64,000 bases of DNA from SVTX01 sp964526505 (GTDB lineage Bacteria; Bacillota; Clostridia; Oscillospirales; CAG-272): positions 3,522-67,521 of the forward strand of contig CAZGJC010000003.1 in the NCBI GenBank assembly GCA_964526505.1, given 5' to 3'. The position numbers and the translations under genes are program-made. Below the pieces are notes generated by a model, which saw only the letters and a list, made by a program, of their open reading frames with translations, was not told the origin of the DNA and ran no database searches. Positions 15,231-22,771 of this stretch are shown here, piece by piece. Each line of letters opens with the position of its first letter. Position 1 is the first letter of the stretch.

Positions 15231-17872
15231 TTGAGATAAAAAATCTTAAAAAGTACTATAATAAAGGCAAATCAAACCAGATACGTGCCGTTGACGACAC
15301 AACCCTTTGTCTGCCGAACAGCGGAATGATAGCATTTTTCGGAAAATCGGGCTGCGGTAAGACCACTCTTCTTAATATAATAGGCGGTCTTGATTCGGCA
15401 CAACAAGGAAGCGTTGTAATAGACGGAGAACGCATCACTCCCAATTCCGACACGGCGAGAAACCGTAGGATAGGATATATCTTCCAAAATTATAATTTGT
15501 CGTTGCAGATGGATATTTTCGAAAACGTTGCGTCATCTCTGCGTCTTTGCGGAGTGACAGACAAAGAAGATATCGAGCGTAGAGTAACCTCTGCACTCAA
15601 AAGCGTTGATATGGAGAAATACCGTAAGAGAAATCCGTCGGAATTGTCGGGCGGTCAGCAACAGAGAGTTGCCATAGCACGTGCGATAGTAAAAAATCCC
15701 GAAGTAATCCTTGCCGATGAACCCACGGGTAACCTTGATGAGCAAAACACGGTTATGGTTATGGACCTTCTCAAAGAAATTTCAAAAGAACGCCTTGTTT
15801 TGCTTGTAACTCACGAGCAGGAACTTGTAGATTTGTACTGTGATGAAGTTATTGAGATAGTTGACGGTAAAGTTACCGACCGTTACTCAAATGAAATAAC
15901 CGAGGGATTTTCGGGTAAGCGTGTAAATGACGTCTACCTCGGCGATATGGAACTTGACGTGGCAGACGGAGAGAATATATCCGTTGATTGCTTTGGCGAG
16001 TTCGGAGATAAAAAACTTAAACTCCGACTTATTTCAAACGGCGGTGTTATATATATTTCCGCTCCCGACGGTGTAAAAATGAAATTTGCCGATTCATCGT
16101 CGGAAATAAAAATTCACGAAGGGAAATTCGAAGAAAAGCCACGTGAGTCTCATGCCGTGCTTGACGAGTATTTAAAGACGCCCGTAAAACACGGTAAGAG
16201 CGGAAGAATATATCACTTTAAGAACGCTTTGAAGAGTGCGTATAAATCTTCTTTCGGACGCAAAAAGAAAGGCAGAAAAGCCCTCGTTGCAACGCTTGTC
16301 TGCTTCTCTATGATAATTGTACTTATGGTTTCGCTTTACGGTTCGGTATTTTATTCGTCAAGCCAAATCAAAAGAAAATATAATACCAATACGGTATTTG
16401 TTCGTGCGGATGCATTGACGCAAAAGCAAATTGAGAGCCTGAGCGGAAAATACGATAATATTCACGTCACCGAAATGTATTATACGGATTACTATAATTC
16501 ATATGATGAATATAGTGTCAGTGTCACGTTTGGAAGAGGACATTTCCAAACCATAAATGAACCGCTGGGTATAGAAGTATCGGGAAATATATTCCCCGAA
16601 AGTGCAATTTTAAACAGAGAAGTGCTGCTCGGACGTGCAACAGACCTCAAAGAGGGAGAGGTGGTTATATCCAAAGCGGTAGCAGACTATATGCTTGAAA
16701 TAACAGACTACCAAAATATTAAGTCATATGACGACCTTGTCGGATTGTCGGGTGATGCAGAGATAGGTTGGAATAGAGGTTATTCTCTTGAAATAGTCGG
16801 TATTGTCCGTGGAGACGATATGGCTATGTACACAAATAACCTGCAATACGCCAAGATGATTATGAACGGCGGTACACGCTCTTATTCGGGAGCGATAAAA
16901 ACAGTGGGTGATTACGGCATTGAAAACGTCGATGACGGAGATTTGTACGTCGTAATGGAATATTACGGTGGTAACCCCGAACTTCCGGCAATAGGTACAC
17001 AGACTACATTCCAAGGTAAAACGTTTAAAATTGCCGGATATATCAATTCAAACGGTGATATCATCGATATTAACAATGAGAACGTCGACCAAGACGGCAA
17101 AGACTACGGTGCCGTGGACGACGACGGAATTGTTGACCCCGAACAAACACTCACTACCACTGCGGTAGATATGGACGTGTGGGTGAAGGATGATGTTAGC
17201 GATAGTTTTGAAATTGTCGAATCCAATTACTATATCAGCGGTATTGCCGTGTCTGATAATGATTTGATAGACTTAATTTCGTCTTTCGGTAAAACGGACG
17301 ATTTCTTTACCGTGAATTCCGCATTCTGGTCGCAATGGGATAGTTCTTATTACGCAATTCATTCGGACAATATAGATATACTTGTGGCTGAAATCAAAGG
17401 TATGACAGATGAATATAATATGGTAACCCCGGATGATATTTACGAAAATCTCTCTTCAAGCCAGAAGTCGCTGTACACGGGACTTACCATTGCACTTGTG
17501 GTGGTTGTCTGCGTTATGAGTTTGTGCCTGTTCCTCATTATGCGTTCGTCGATTATGGCAGACGTAAAACAAATAGGAATTTACAGAGCGATAGGTGTAA
17601 GTAAGAAAAACGTAACTTTCAGATACCTTATCGAATCTTGCCTTGTGTTCTGCCTTACGGTCTTGCCGGGATATGCCGTTTCAACTTACGGAATATCGAG
17701 AATAATATCTCTTATGGGTAACGTTATAAAGAGTACGCTTTATTATCCCGTATGGCTTGCAATGCTTACGTTTGTCGGACTTTTGTGTGTCAGCATAGTC
17801 TGCGGACTCCTCCCCGTTCGCTCTCTTCTGCGTAAAACCCCGTCCGAGATTATTTCAAAATACGATATATAA
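15227..17872 (+). CDS. ABC transporter, ATPase fused to MacB/FtsX-type permease (second of pair)
   Basis: 881 residues with the same plan as its upstream partner. ATPase about 1-225: FGKSGCGKTT, IFQNYNLS, LSGGQQQRVAIARA, VILADEPTGNLDE, VTHE. Then a cytoplasmic linker of about 115 residues, a TM helix near 360-385, a 370-residue extracytoplasmic domain rich in Asp/Tyr, and three C-terminal TM helices (about 760-870). The linker and the longer outer domain distinguish it from the first protein. Start ATG overlaps the upstream stop, with GAGGAGG before it. Substrate unknown. Confidence 0.9.
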   Translation: MIEIKNLKKYYNKGKSNQIRAVDDTTLCLPNSGMIAFFGKSGCGKTTLLNIIGGLDSAQQGSVVIDGERITPNSDTARNRRIGYIFQNYNLSLQMDIFENVASSLRLCGVTDKEDIERRVTSALKSVDMEKYRKRNPSELSGGQQQRVAIARAIVKNPEVILADEPTGNLDEQNTVMVMDLLKEISKERLVLLVTHEQELVDLYCDEVIEIVDGKVTDRYSNEITEGFSGKRVNDVYLGDMELDVADGENISVDCFGEFGDKKLKLRLISNGGVIYISAPDGVKMKFADSSSEIKIHEGKFEEKPRESHAVLDEYLKTPVKHGKSGRIYHFKNALKSAYKSSFGRKKKGRKALVATLVCFSMIIVLMVSLYGSVFYSSSQIKRKYNTNTVFVRADALTQKQIESLSGKYDNIHVTEMYYTDYYNSYDEYSVSVTFGRGHFQTINEPLGIEVSGNIFPESAILNREVLLGRATDLKEGEVVISKAVADYMLEITDYQNIKSYDDLVGLSGDAEIGWNRGYSLEIVGIVRGDDMAMYTNNLQYAKMIMNGGTRSYSGAIKTVGDYGIENVDDGDLYVVMEYYGGNPELPAIGTQTTFQGKTFKIAGYINSNGDIIDINNENVDQDGKDYGAVDDDGIVDPEQTLTTTAVDMDVWVKDDVSDSFEIVESNYYISGIAVSDNDLIDLISSFGKTDDFFTVNSAFWSQWDSSYYAIHSDNIDILVAEIKGMTDEYNMVTPDDIYENLSSSQKSLYTGLTIALVVVVCVMSLCLFLIMRSSIMADVKQIGIYRAIGVSKKNVTFRYLIESCLVFCLTVLPGYAVSTYGISRIISLMGNVIKSTLYYPVWLAMLTFVGLLCVSIVCGLLPVRSLLRKTPSEIISKYDI

Positions 17873-17953
17873 GGTAGTTCAAAACAATTCGAAAACGCAC
17901 TGTTGTGTATAGGTGCTGTCGATAAACTTTTAAATTGAAGGAGTATATATGAG

Positions 17954-18766
17954 ATGAAACCCGGAGAACAATTTGAGAAAGACTGTTTTGAATATCTGAA
18001 ATCACATTTCAAAACTGAATATGTTGATTTTGTCCATATGGGCGGAATGGATTCCACAAAGTCAGATATCGTGACGCTAAAAAACGGAAAAGAACTTTTT
18101 TATATCGAGGCAAAGGATTCGCAGGCACAATCGGGACAGTTTGTTCTTTTACCCGAAAAAGATAAAAAGATTTTTGTTTTCTCTCCGCATAATCGTAGCA
18201 CAGAGAATGAAATGACACGCATAATTACAGAGCATATGAACGCTAATTTCGATCATTTTGCAAATGCCGGCACGTCAGGACAAGTACTTAATGTTGATGT
18301 CGATGTTTTCTCCAATTGGATTATACAACATTACAAAAGCAAAAATGTAAAGTATGTTATCAGCCGAAATGATGGGGAATATGTTATTTTCCCGATCCGC
18401 AAATTTGCTGAATACTTTGATATTAAATCGAATTATCGCATAAAGAAAAGCGGATCCGGCAGACCCGCAAATAAAGATATTCACGACATAGAGAAACTTA
18501 TATGTCAAACGTACCCCACAGCCGAATTTTCACGAGAAAATAAGAAACTTTTCGTTTACATATCAAAAGAAATCCAAGAAGATAGGTTTACAATGGGGAA
18601 TTATACATATTATTTATCGAGACAGGGCTTGAATAAATACGAGGTCAGAAAACTATCGAATACAAATAACATGAACGTGATTTTTTCCGTTGAACTTGTA
18701 AAGGGTCAGAACAAAATCGACTTGGAAGAATTTGAATTTGACATTTCATCACAAAATCTGACATAG
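17954..18766 (+). CDS. Putative type II restriction endonuclease, PD-(D/E)XK fold
   Basis: 270 residues, not matched to a named enzyme. The N-terminal third carries a convincing nuclease core: Asp38 in SDIV, then Glu52-Ala-Lys54 in FYIEAKDSQ, preceded by a helix with the typical early Glu (GEQFEKDCFEYL). The rest (about 110-270) is charged and probably binds DNA. The call rests on that motif and on the convergent cytosine-5 methyltransferase. The ATG at 17954 has a GAAGGAG site 10 nt upstream. Its 3' end overlaps the convergent small gene by 61 bp. Text composition looks more AT-rich than the flanks, which fits acquisition by transfer (impression, not measured). Confidence 0.75.
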   Translation: MKPGEQFEKDCFEYLKSHFKTEYVDFVHMGGMDSTKSDIVTLKNGKELFYIEAKDSQAQSGQFVLLPEKDKKIFVFSPHNRSTENEMTRIITEHMNANFDHFANAGTSGQVLNVDVDVFSNWIIQHYKSKNVKYVISRNDGEYVIFPIRKFAEYFDIKSNYRIKKSGSGRPANKDIHDIEKLICQTYPTAEFSRENKKLFVYISKEIQEDRFTMGNYTYYLSRQGLNKYEVRKLSNTNNMNVIFSVELVKGQNKIDLEEFEFDISSQNLT

Positions 18767-19029
18767 TGTCTGATGGCGTATCGAAAATTATTCATATGAT
18801 ACTTGCCTATGGGAAAATTCGGTGAGGTGAATTTTTTCATCTCATCGTTTACACCCATATTTGAAAACAACGACATTAAATGTTTACATCTATCACTGCG
18901 ATATTGTTCATCAATATCGCAGTTTTCTATTTCTCTTTCAATCTTTTTTATTCTTGAAATAATGTCGCTCTGAACTTTTTTGTTTACACTGCTTTTAAGT
19001 AGCCAATTTTTGAAATCGACTTCGTTCAT
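18706..19029 (-). CDS. Small all-helical protein of the restriction-modification island
   Basis: 107 residues, function unknown. The sequence is helical and charged (VDFKNWLLKSSVNKKVQSDIIS...IKKIEREIENCDI) and ends with an aromatic helix FRYAIRHYVRFCDEM. The layout resembles the small helical domain often fused N-terminally to restriction-related nucleases. It starts 3 bp after the methyltransferase stop, so it is co-transcribed and translated with it, and its end overlaps the endonuclease gene by 61 bp. It could be an accessory DNA-binding subunit or a control protein; it lacks the HTH pattern of a classical C protein. Confidence 0.7.
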   Translation of the reverse strand: MNEVDFKNWLLKSSVNKKVQSDIISRIKKIEREIENCDIDEQYRSDRCKHLMSLFSNMGVNDEMKKFTSPNFPIGKYHMNNFRYAIRHYVRFCDEMSNSNSSKSILF

Positions 19030-19032
19030 ATG

Positions 19033-20010
19033 TTATACCTCTAATGATTTGCCTATCTCTATTCCTATATATTGCAGAACGTCTATAACTACGGAATTGC
19101 CAAGTTGTTGATATGCTTGATTTGCACTTTTGCTTAATTTATAAGAGTCCGGATATCCCATGAGTCTGGCACACTCCAATGGGTGTAATTTTCTGGGATG
19201 CCCGTTGACCAAATACCCACCTGTTTTAGAAAAAATGCCACCGCCGTAAGCGGAAAATGTAATTGCAATTCCTTTGACACTGTAAATGCGTTCACCCTGA
19301 CCGCCCTTGTTTACAATGCCGAGCCGGATGGGTTTGTTGCTGTATGTATTATCTTGAACACCATTATAATAAATATCCGGTCTGTTTACGTATAATGGTT
19401 CTGTAAGCGACGTGTCGTCAATCAGGAAATCTTCGACATGCTTCGTAAGGTTTACGGCTTTGGGAAAAGTAAATGAATTGGTGCAGATATCTTTTCGAAA
19501 ACAAACCATATAAATTCGTTCCCTTTTTTGCGGTATGCCGTAGTTAACCGCATTTAAAACTTTTTGATTAAATACATATCCCAATTCTTCCATTGTTTTT
19601 TTTACAACTCCTAATGTTTTTCCACCGTCATGAGTTGCAAAATTCTTGACGTTTTCCATAAAAACGATTTTCGGTTTTTTTTCTTTAACTATTCTGGCAA
19701 CGTCAAAAAAAAGCGTTCCTCTGCTGTCTTCAAATCCACGTTGTTTTCCACTGATTGAAAATGCTTGGCATGGGAATCCCGCACACAAAATATCGTGATC
19801 GGGGATGGATTTTTCGTCTACCATGGTGATATCTCCATCGGGAATATTGCCGAAATTATTGTAATAAACTTTTTGAACACATGGATCCCATTCGTTTGAG
19901 TATACGCATTTCGCCCCGAGAGATTCGAGTGCAAGTCTAAAACCGCCCAGTCCGGCAAATAAATCTATAAAATTCCAATTTTTAAAGTATTTTTTTTCAA
20001 TATCAATCAT
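19033..20010 (-). CDS. DNA (cytosine-5) methyltransferase
   Basis: 325 residues. All key C5-methyltransferase motifs are present: I (DLFAGLGGF, 16-24), IV with the catalytic cysteine (GFPCQAFS, Cys81), VI (ENV, 119-121), VIII (QKRERIYMV, 161-169) and X (QLGNSVV, about 302-308). The target-recognition region is short (about 185-265). It would protect host DNA from the convergent endonuclease; the recognition site cannot be deduced. Start ATG with AGGAG 8 nt upstream. It has its own consensus promoter, whose -10 box is embedded in an inverted repeat. Confidence 0.95.
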   Translation of the reverse strand: MIDIEKKYFKNWNFIDLFAGLGGFRLALESLGAKCVYSNEWDPCVQKVYYNNFGNIPDGDITMVDEKSIPDHDILCAGFPCQAFSISGKQRGFEDSRGTLFFDVARIVKEKKPKIVFMENVKNFATHDGGKTLGVVKKTMEELGYVFNQKVLNAVNYGIPQKRERIYMVCFRKDICTNSFTFPKAVNLTKHVEDFLIDDTSLTEPLYVNRPDIYYNGVQDNTYSNKPIRLGIVNKGGQGERIYSVKGIAITFSAYGGGIFSKTGGYLVNGHPRKLHPLECARLMGYPDSYKLSKSANQAYQQLGNSVVIDVLQYIGIEIGKSLEV

Positions 20011-20038
20011 TGTCTCACTCCTGCAAGTTGCTGATTAA

Positions 20039-20067
20039 ATTATAGCGCACGGTGCTATAATTGTCAA
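20039..20067 (-). promoter_or_regulatory. Consensus promoter of the methyltransferase with an embedded palindrome
   Basis: On the minus strand TTGACA (20067-20062), 17-nt spacer, TATAAT (20044-20039), perfect consensus. An 8-bp inverted repeat, ATTATAGC (20039-20046) / GCTATAAT (20054-20061), covers the -10 box and most of the spacer, so a bound protein would block RNA polymerase. Candidate site for autoregulation of the modification gene. Confidence 0.85.
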
Positions 20068-20069
20068 GG

Positions 20070-20103
20070 CAAAAAAGAGTGCCGTTTAAATATAAACGGC
20101 ACT
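20070..20103 (-). terminator. Intrinsic terminator of the nucleoside kinase gene
   Basis: Perfect 11-bp stem AGTGCCGTTTA / TAAACGGCACT (20078-20103, 4-nt loop); on the minus strand it is followed by CTTTTTTG. It ends two bases before the methyltransferase -35 box and insulates that gene. Confidence 0.93.
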
Positions 20104-20145
20104 TGATTATAATACATTATTTGGTGTTTGATTTTCGATTTGAAT

Positions 20146-21843
20146 TCACCTGTAAAAACTGTTTCCGCCTATGAATTCACGTATGAGACTTGTGGGCGGA
20201 ATTTCATCGTCAACGTCAGCCTCGTGAACGTAGTTGAGAATTTTTACCGTCGCACGAACTTGGTCGTAGCATTCGTCCTCGGGTTCCACTTGTGTGAGAA
20301 GAGGGAATATATGCTTTTTGAGTACGGCAAGTTCGTAAAGCGTGGAACTGTTGAATATTACGTCAGCATTTTCTTGGAACGGGAATATCCACTTTTCTTC
20401 ACCACGACGTACCGAATCCCACATTGAAAGTGTTTTCTGCACGGATGCACCACGTGTTTCAAAGTCACGCACGGTTCTTCTTAGCAGACGCAGATAACTT
20501 GTCGGTATTCTGTTGTGGTCATCGAGGTTTAACGGGAGCAGGGGACTTACGTAAACTCTGAAAATAAGATTCGGGTCGAGACCCTCGGGAAGAAGTGACG
20601 GATTGAGTCCGTGTAGTCCTTCGACGATTATAACCGAATCCGCCGAGAGACGTAACTTGTTGCCTGTCCATTCACGTCTGCCCATTTTGAAATTAAATCT
20701 CGGAAGTTCAACCTCATCACCGTTCAAAAGAGCGGATATTTGCTCTCCGAAAAGTTCGGTGTCAATGGTGTTTATGTGTTCGAGATCGATTTTTCCGTCG
20801 GGACCGGGGGCGATTTTGTCACGGTCTATATAATAATCGTCAAGACTCATAAGTATGGGCATTTTTCCGTGTCCACGCAATTGTGTTGCCAGACGGTTTG
20901 CACTTGTCGTTTTTCCCGATGAACTCGGACCCGCAAGCATTATCGCTTTCGCTCCACGCTCGCATATCATATCCGCAATTTGCGAAAATCTCTTTTCGTG
21001 TAACGCTTCGTTTACACGTATAAGTTCACGTATTTTTCCCGAATCAACAAGTTCGTTGAGGTCAGCCACGGTTTCGCATCCCATAAGTTCGCTCCATCTC
21101 GTACCCTCTGCATAAACGCTGAAAAGATTGGGAGATTCACGATACTTTGAAGTTTTGTCCGGATTCCTTGTGTCCGGAAATACGAATATAAATCCCTCGG
21201 GAGCGGGAAGTATGTCCCACGAACGTAAAAACGATGTGGACGGAGCCATTTCGCCGTAGAAGTAATCCGCAAAGTCCTGACTTTCGTACAAGTCAAGCGT
21301 CTGCTTTTTTCTGTATGCAAGTAATCTCGCTTTATCGTCCTGACCTTGCTCTTTGTAATATTTTATGGCGTCCGACGTTGAGATTCTGTGTCTCCTCAAA
21401 ATGGTGTCGTCTGTAACTATTTTGTTTACTTCGTCTTTGAGTCTTTCCGCCGAGAAGTCGTCTGCCCCCGTGACCTTTATATACAATCCCGAGCCGACGG
21501 TGCAGTTCATTTTCGCACGTGCTTCGGGCCATAAGCGACTTATTGCCAAGAAGAGAATAAACTGTGCCGTGCGTGTGTAAACGTCACGACCGATAGGGTC
21601 GGTGTACCTGAGAAGTCGGATAACACCGCCGGATGCCGCCATTGCCTTTCTTACAGACTCACGTTCCACAATGTCCTTTTCTCTTACGGGGATATAGTTG
21701 AGCGTGAAAACTCTGCCTGCGATTTTCGCCGCAATGGGGTCGGTGGAAAGTTTTCCCTGTATAAGTCCCAATTTTTTTACTATGTCAAAGAGCGATTGAT
21801 CTTGCTCTGCCATAACTTCTATTCCGTCTATTTTAAGTTTCAT
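20146..21843 (-). CDS. Nucleoside (uridine-type) kinase with N-terminal TGS domain
   Basis: 565 residues. A TGS-like domain (about 1-65) is followed by a threonyl-tRNA-synthetase-like second additional domain (about 70-260). The C-terminal half is a P-loop kinase with Walker A GPSSSGKTT near residue 306, LMSLDDYYIDRD, IVEGLHGLNPSL and the phosphoribulokinase/uridine-kinase layout. This architecture is frequent in Clostridia and is annotated as a uridine kinase-like nucleoside kinase. Cytoplasmic. Start ATG with an AGGAG site 6 nt upstream. It lies 11 bp after the riboswitch-controlled YgjV-like gene on the same strand, so read-through from that gene also feeds it. Confidence 0.9.
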   Translation of the reverse strand: MKLKIDGIEVMAEQDQSLFDIVKKLGLIQGKLSTDPIAAKIAGRVFTLNYIPVREKDIVERESVRKAMAASGGVIRLLRYTDPIGRDVYTRTAQFILFLAISRLWPEARAKMNCTVGSGLYIKVTGADDFSAERLKDEVNKIVTDDTILRRHRISTSDAIKYYKEQGQDDKARLLAYRKKQTLDLYESQDFADYFYGEMAPSTSFLRSWDILPAPEGFIFVFPDTRNPDKTSKYRESPNLFSVYAEGTRWSELMGCETVADLNELVDSGKIRELIRVNEALHEKRFSQIADMICERGAKAIMLAGPSSSGKTTSANRLATQLRGHGKMPILMSLDDYYIDRDKIAPGPDGKIDLEHINTIDTELFGEQISALLNGDEVELPRFNFKMGRREWTGNKLRLSADSVIIVEGLHGLNPSLLPEGLDPNLIFRVYVSPLLPLNLDDHNRIPTSYLRLLRRTVRDFETRGASVQKTLSMWDSVRRGEEKWIFPFQENADVIFNSSTLYELAVLKKHIFPLLTQVEPEDECYDQVRATVKILNYVHEADVDDEIPPTSLIREFIGGNSFYR

Positions 21844-21854
21844 ATGGATCTCCT

Positions 21855-22466
21855 TTATAAATTTTTAATCATTGTTCCGTCTTTGTTCTCAAATCCCATT
21901 TTTTTGAGATACTTTGTATGTTGCTCAATGTCGCTTGTCGCAACAAGCCGGCGTATACCGCATTCTCCGAGTTTCGGAAAAATAAATTTCGCAACCGAAA
22001 GGTCTCTGTATTTGGGCGTGGTGTAGTCGAGCGTTATGTTTAGCACGTCTCCGTTTCTTTTACCTATAATTATTCCCGCATGTTCGCCCTCCACGTATAT
22101 TGTGTGAACTTCGTCGTTGTCCGTAATTTCAAAATTGAAATTCGGGAAGAACTTTTGTATGTCAGATTTGTGATATGACAAAAAGTATTCAACCGATTTG
22201 TCGTTTGTAAGAGGCGTTATTGCCTCAAAATTGCGTTTGCGTGAAAGTTGTATGATAATCTGACAGATGTTAATTATAACCAAACATACGTTCATTATAA
22301 CCACAGCCCATGCACCGTAGAAAGACGAGTAAATGGCACTAATAATTCCTCCGCATATGTTGATGGCACGAAGTTTTAAGACGGAGGTCATCATCATTGA
22401 TATTATGACAAGTGCGGTTCCTATATAACCGAATATTTCAAGATAAATTTTAAAGTTTTCCGGCAT
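21855..22466 (-). CDS. YgjV/CBU_0592-like membrane domain fused to a GNAT-like domain
   Basis: 203 residues from the ATG at 22466, which has AAAGGAG 8 nt upstream; an in-frame start at 22556 would lie inside the riboswitch and is rejected. Residues about 8-85 form three to four TM helices; TSVLKLRAINICGGIISAIYSSFYGAW is the kind of sequence seen in YgjV-like proteins. Residues about 110-203 look like a GNAT acetyltransferase fold: YVEGEHAGIIIG, then RDLSVAKFIFPKLGECG and the late HTKYLKKMGFENK. The function of the membrane part is unknown. The gene is preceded by a complete regulatory cassette of promoter, purine aptamer and terminator, which ties it to purine supply. Confidence 0.78.
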   Translation of the reverse strand: MPENFKIYLEIFGYIGTALVIISMMMTSVLKLRAINICGGIISAIYSSFYGAWAVVIMNVCLVIINICQIIIQLSRKRNFEAITPLTNDKSVEYFLSYHKSDIQKFFPNFNFEITDNDEVHTIYVEGEHAGIIIGKRNGDVLNITLDYTTPKYRDLSVAKFIFPKLGECGIRRLVATSDIEQHTKYLKKMGFENKDGTMIKNL

Positions 22467-22497
22467 TTTGAATTCTCCTTTATATTTTAATTTGTAC

Positions 22498-22550
22498 AAA
22501 AAAATAACCACCCTGTAAAATTTACGCAGCGTCGTAAACATATGGTAGTT
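22498..22550 (-). terminator. Riboswitch expression platform: terminator overlapping the aptamer 3' end
   Basis: On the minus strand AACTACC (22550-22544) pairs with GGTGGTT (22512-22506), with an inner TTTACG/CGTAAA hairpin, followed by seven T residues (22504-22498). The 5' arm is the aptamer J3/1-P1' strand, so the bound aptamer and the terminator are mutually exclusive. The P3 segment AACCACC can also pair with the same GGTGGTT. The YgjV-like start codon is 31 nt downstream. Confidence 0.82.
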
Positions 22551-22602
22551 AACCATTAACGGTGGTTTGTAGAAACGCCTGCCCTTATTGCAGACTTATA
22601 CC
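22544..22602 (-). ncRNA. Purine riboswitch aptamer, guanine-type (C74)
   Basis: Read on the minus strand: J1/2 UAUAA; P2 GUCUGC/GCAGGC; seven-nt L2 AAUAAGG; J2/3 core GUUUCUAC (identical to the xpt aptamer); P3 AACCA/UGGUU; seven-nt L3 CCGUUAA; J3/1 ACU; P1 GGU/ACC. The L2 terminal GG and the L3 initial CC are the kissing-loop partners. The cytosine in J3/1 corresponds to C74, which specifies guanine or hypoxanthine rather than adenine. Deviations: L3 has U where A64 is usual, and contiguous P1 is only 3 bp. Recognised by eye; a covariance-model search would be decisive. Confidence 0.85.
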
Positions 22603-22643
22603 TTTTTGTGATTTTTTCTCATTATTTTGTAGCACGGTGAATT

Positions 22644-22672
22644 ATTCTACCACAAAATAGCCAAAATGTCAA
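22644..22672 (-). promoter_or_regulatory. Sigma-A promoter of the riboswitch transcript
   Basis: On the minus strand TTGACA (22672-22667), 17-nt spacer, TAGAAT (22649-22644). The start site would fall near 22637, about 35 nt before the aptamer. Confidence 0.82.
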
Positions 22673-22731
22673 TAGGTTTCTGAATATTTTTGGAAATATT
22701 TTATAAAACAATGCGTCCGTATGCCGTAAAT

Positions 22732-22763
22732 ACGCTCCACCGCAAAATCAAACGGTGGAGCGT
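22732..22763 (-). terminator. Hairpin downstream of the P-type ATPase
   Basis: Perfect 11-bp stem ACGCTCCACCG / CGGTGGAGCGT, 10-nt loop, 9 bases past the ATPase stop codon. The following minus-strand sequence (ATTTACGG) has only a weak T-run. Confidence 0.7.
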
Positions 22764-22771
22764 GATATATT

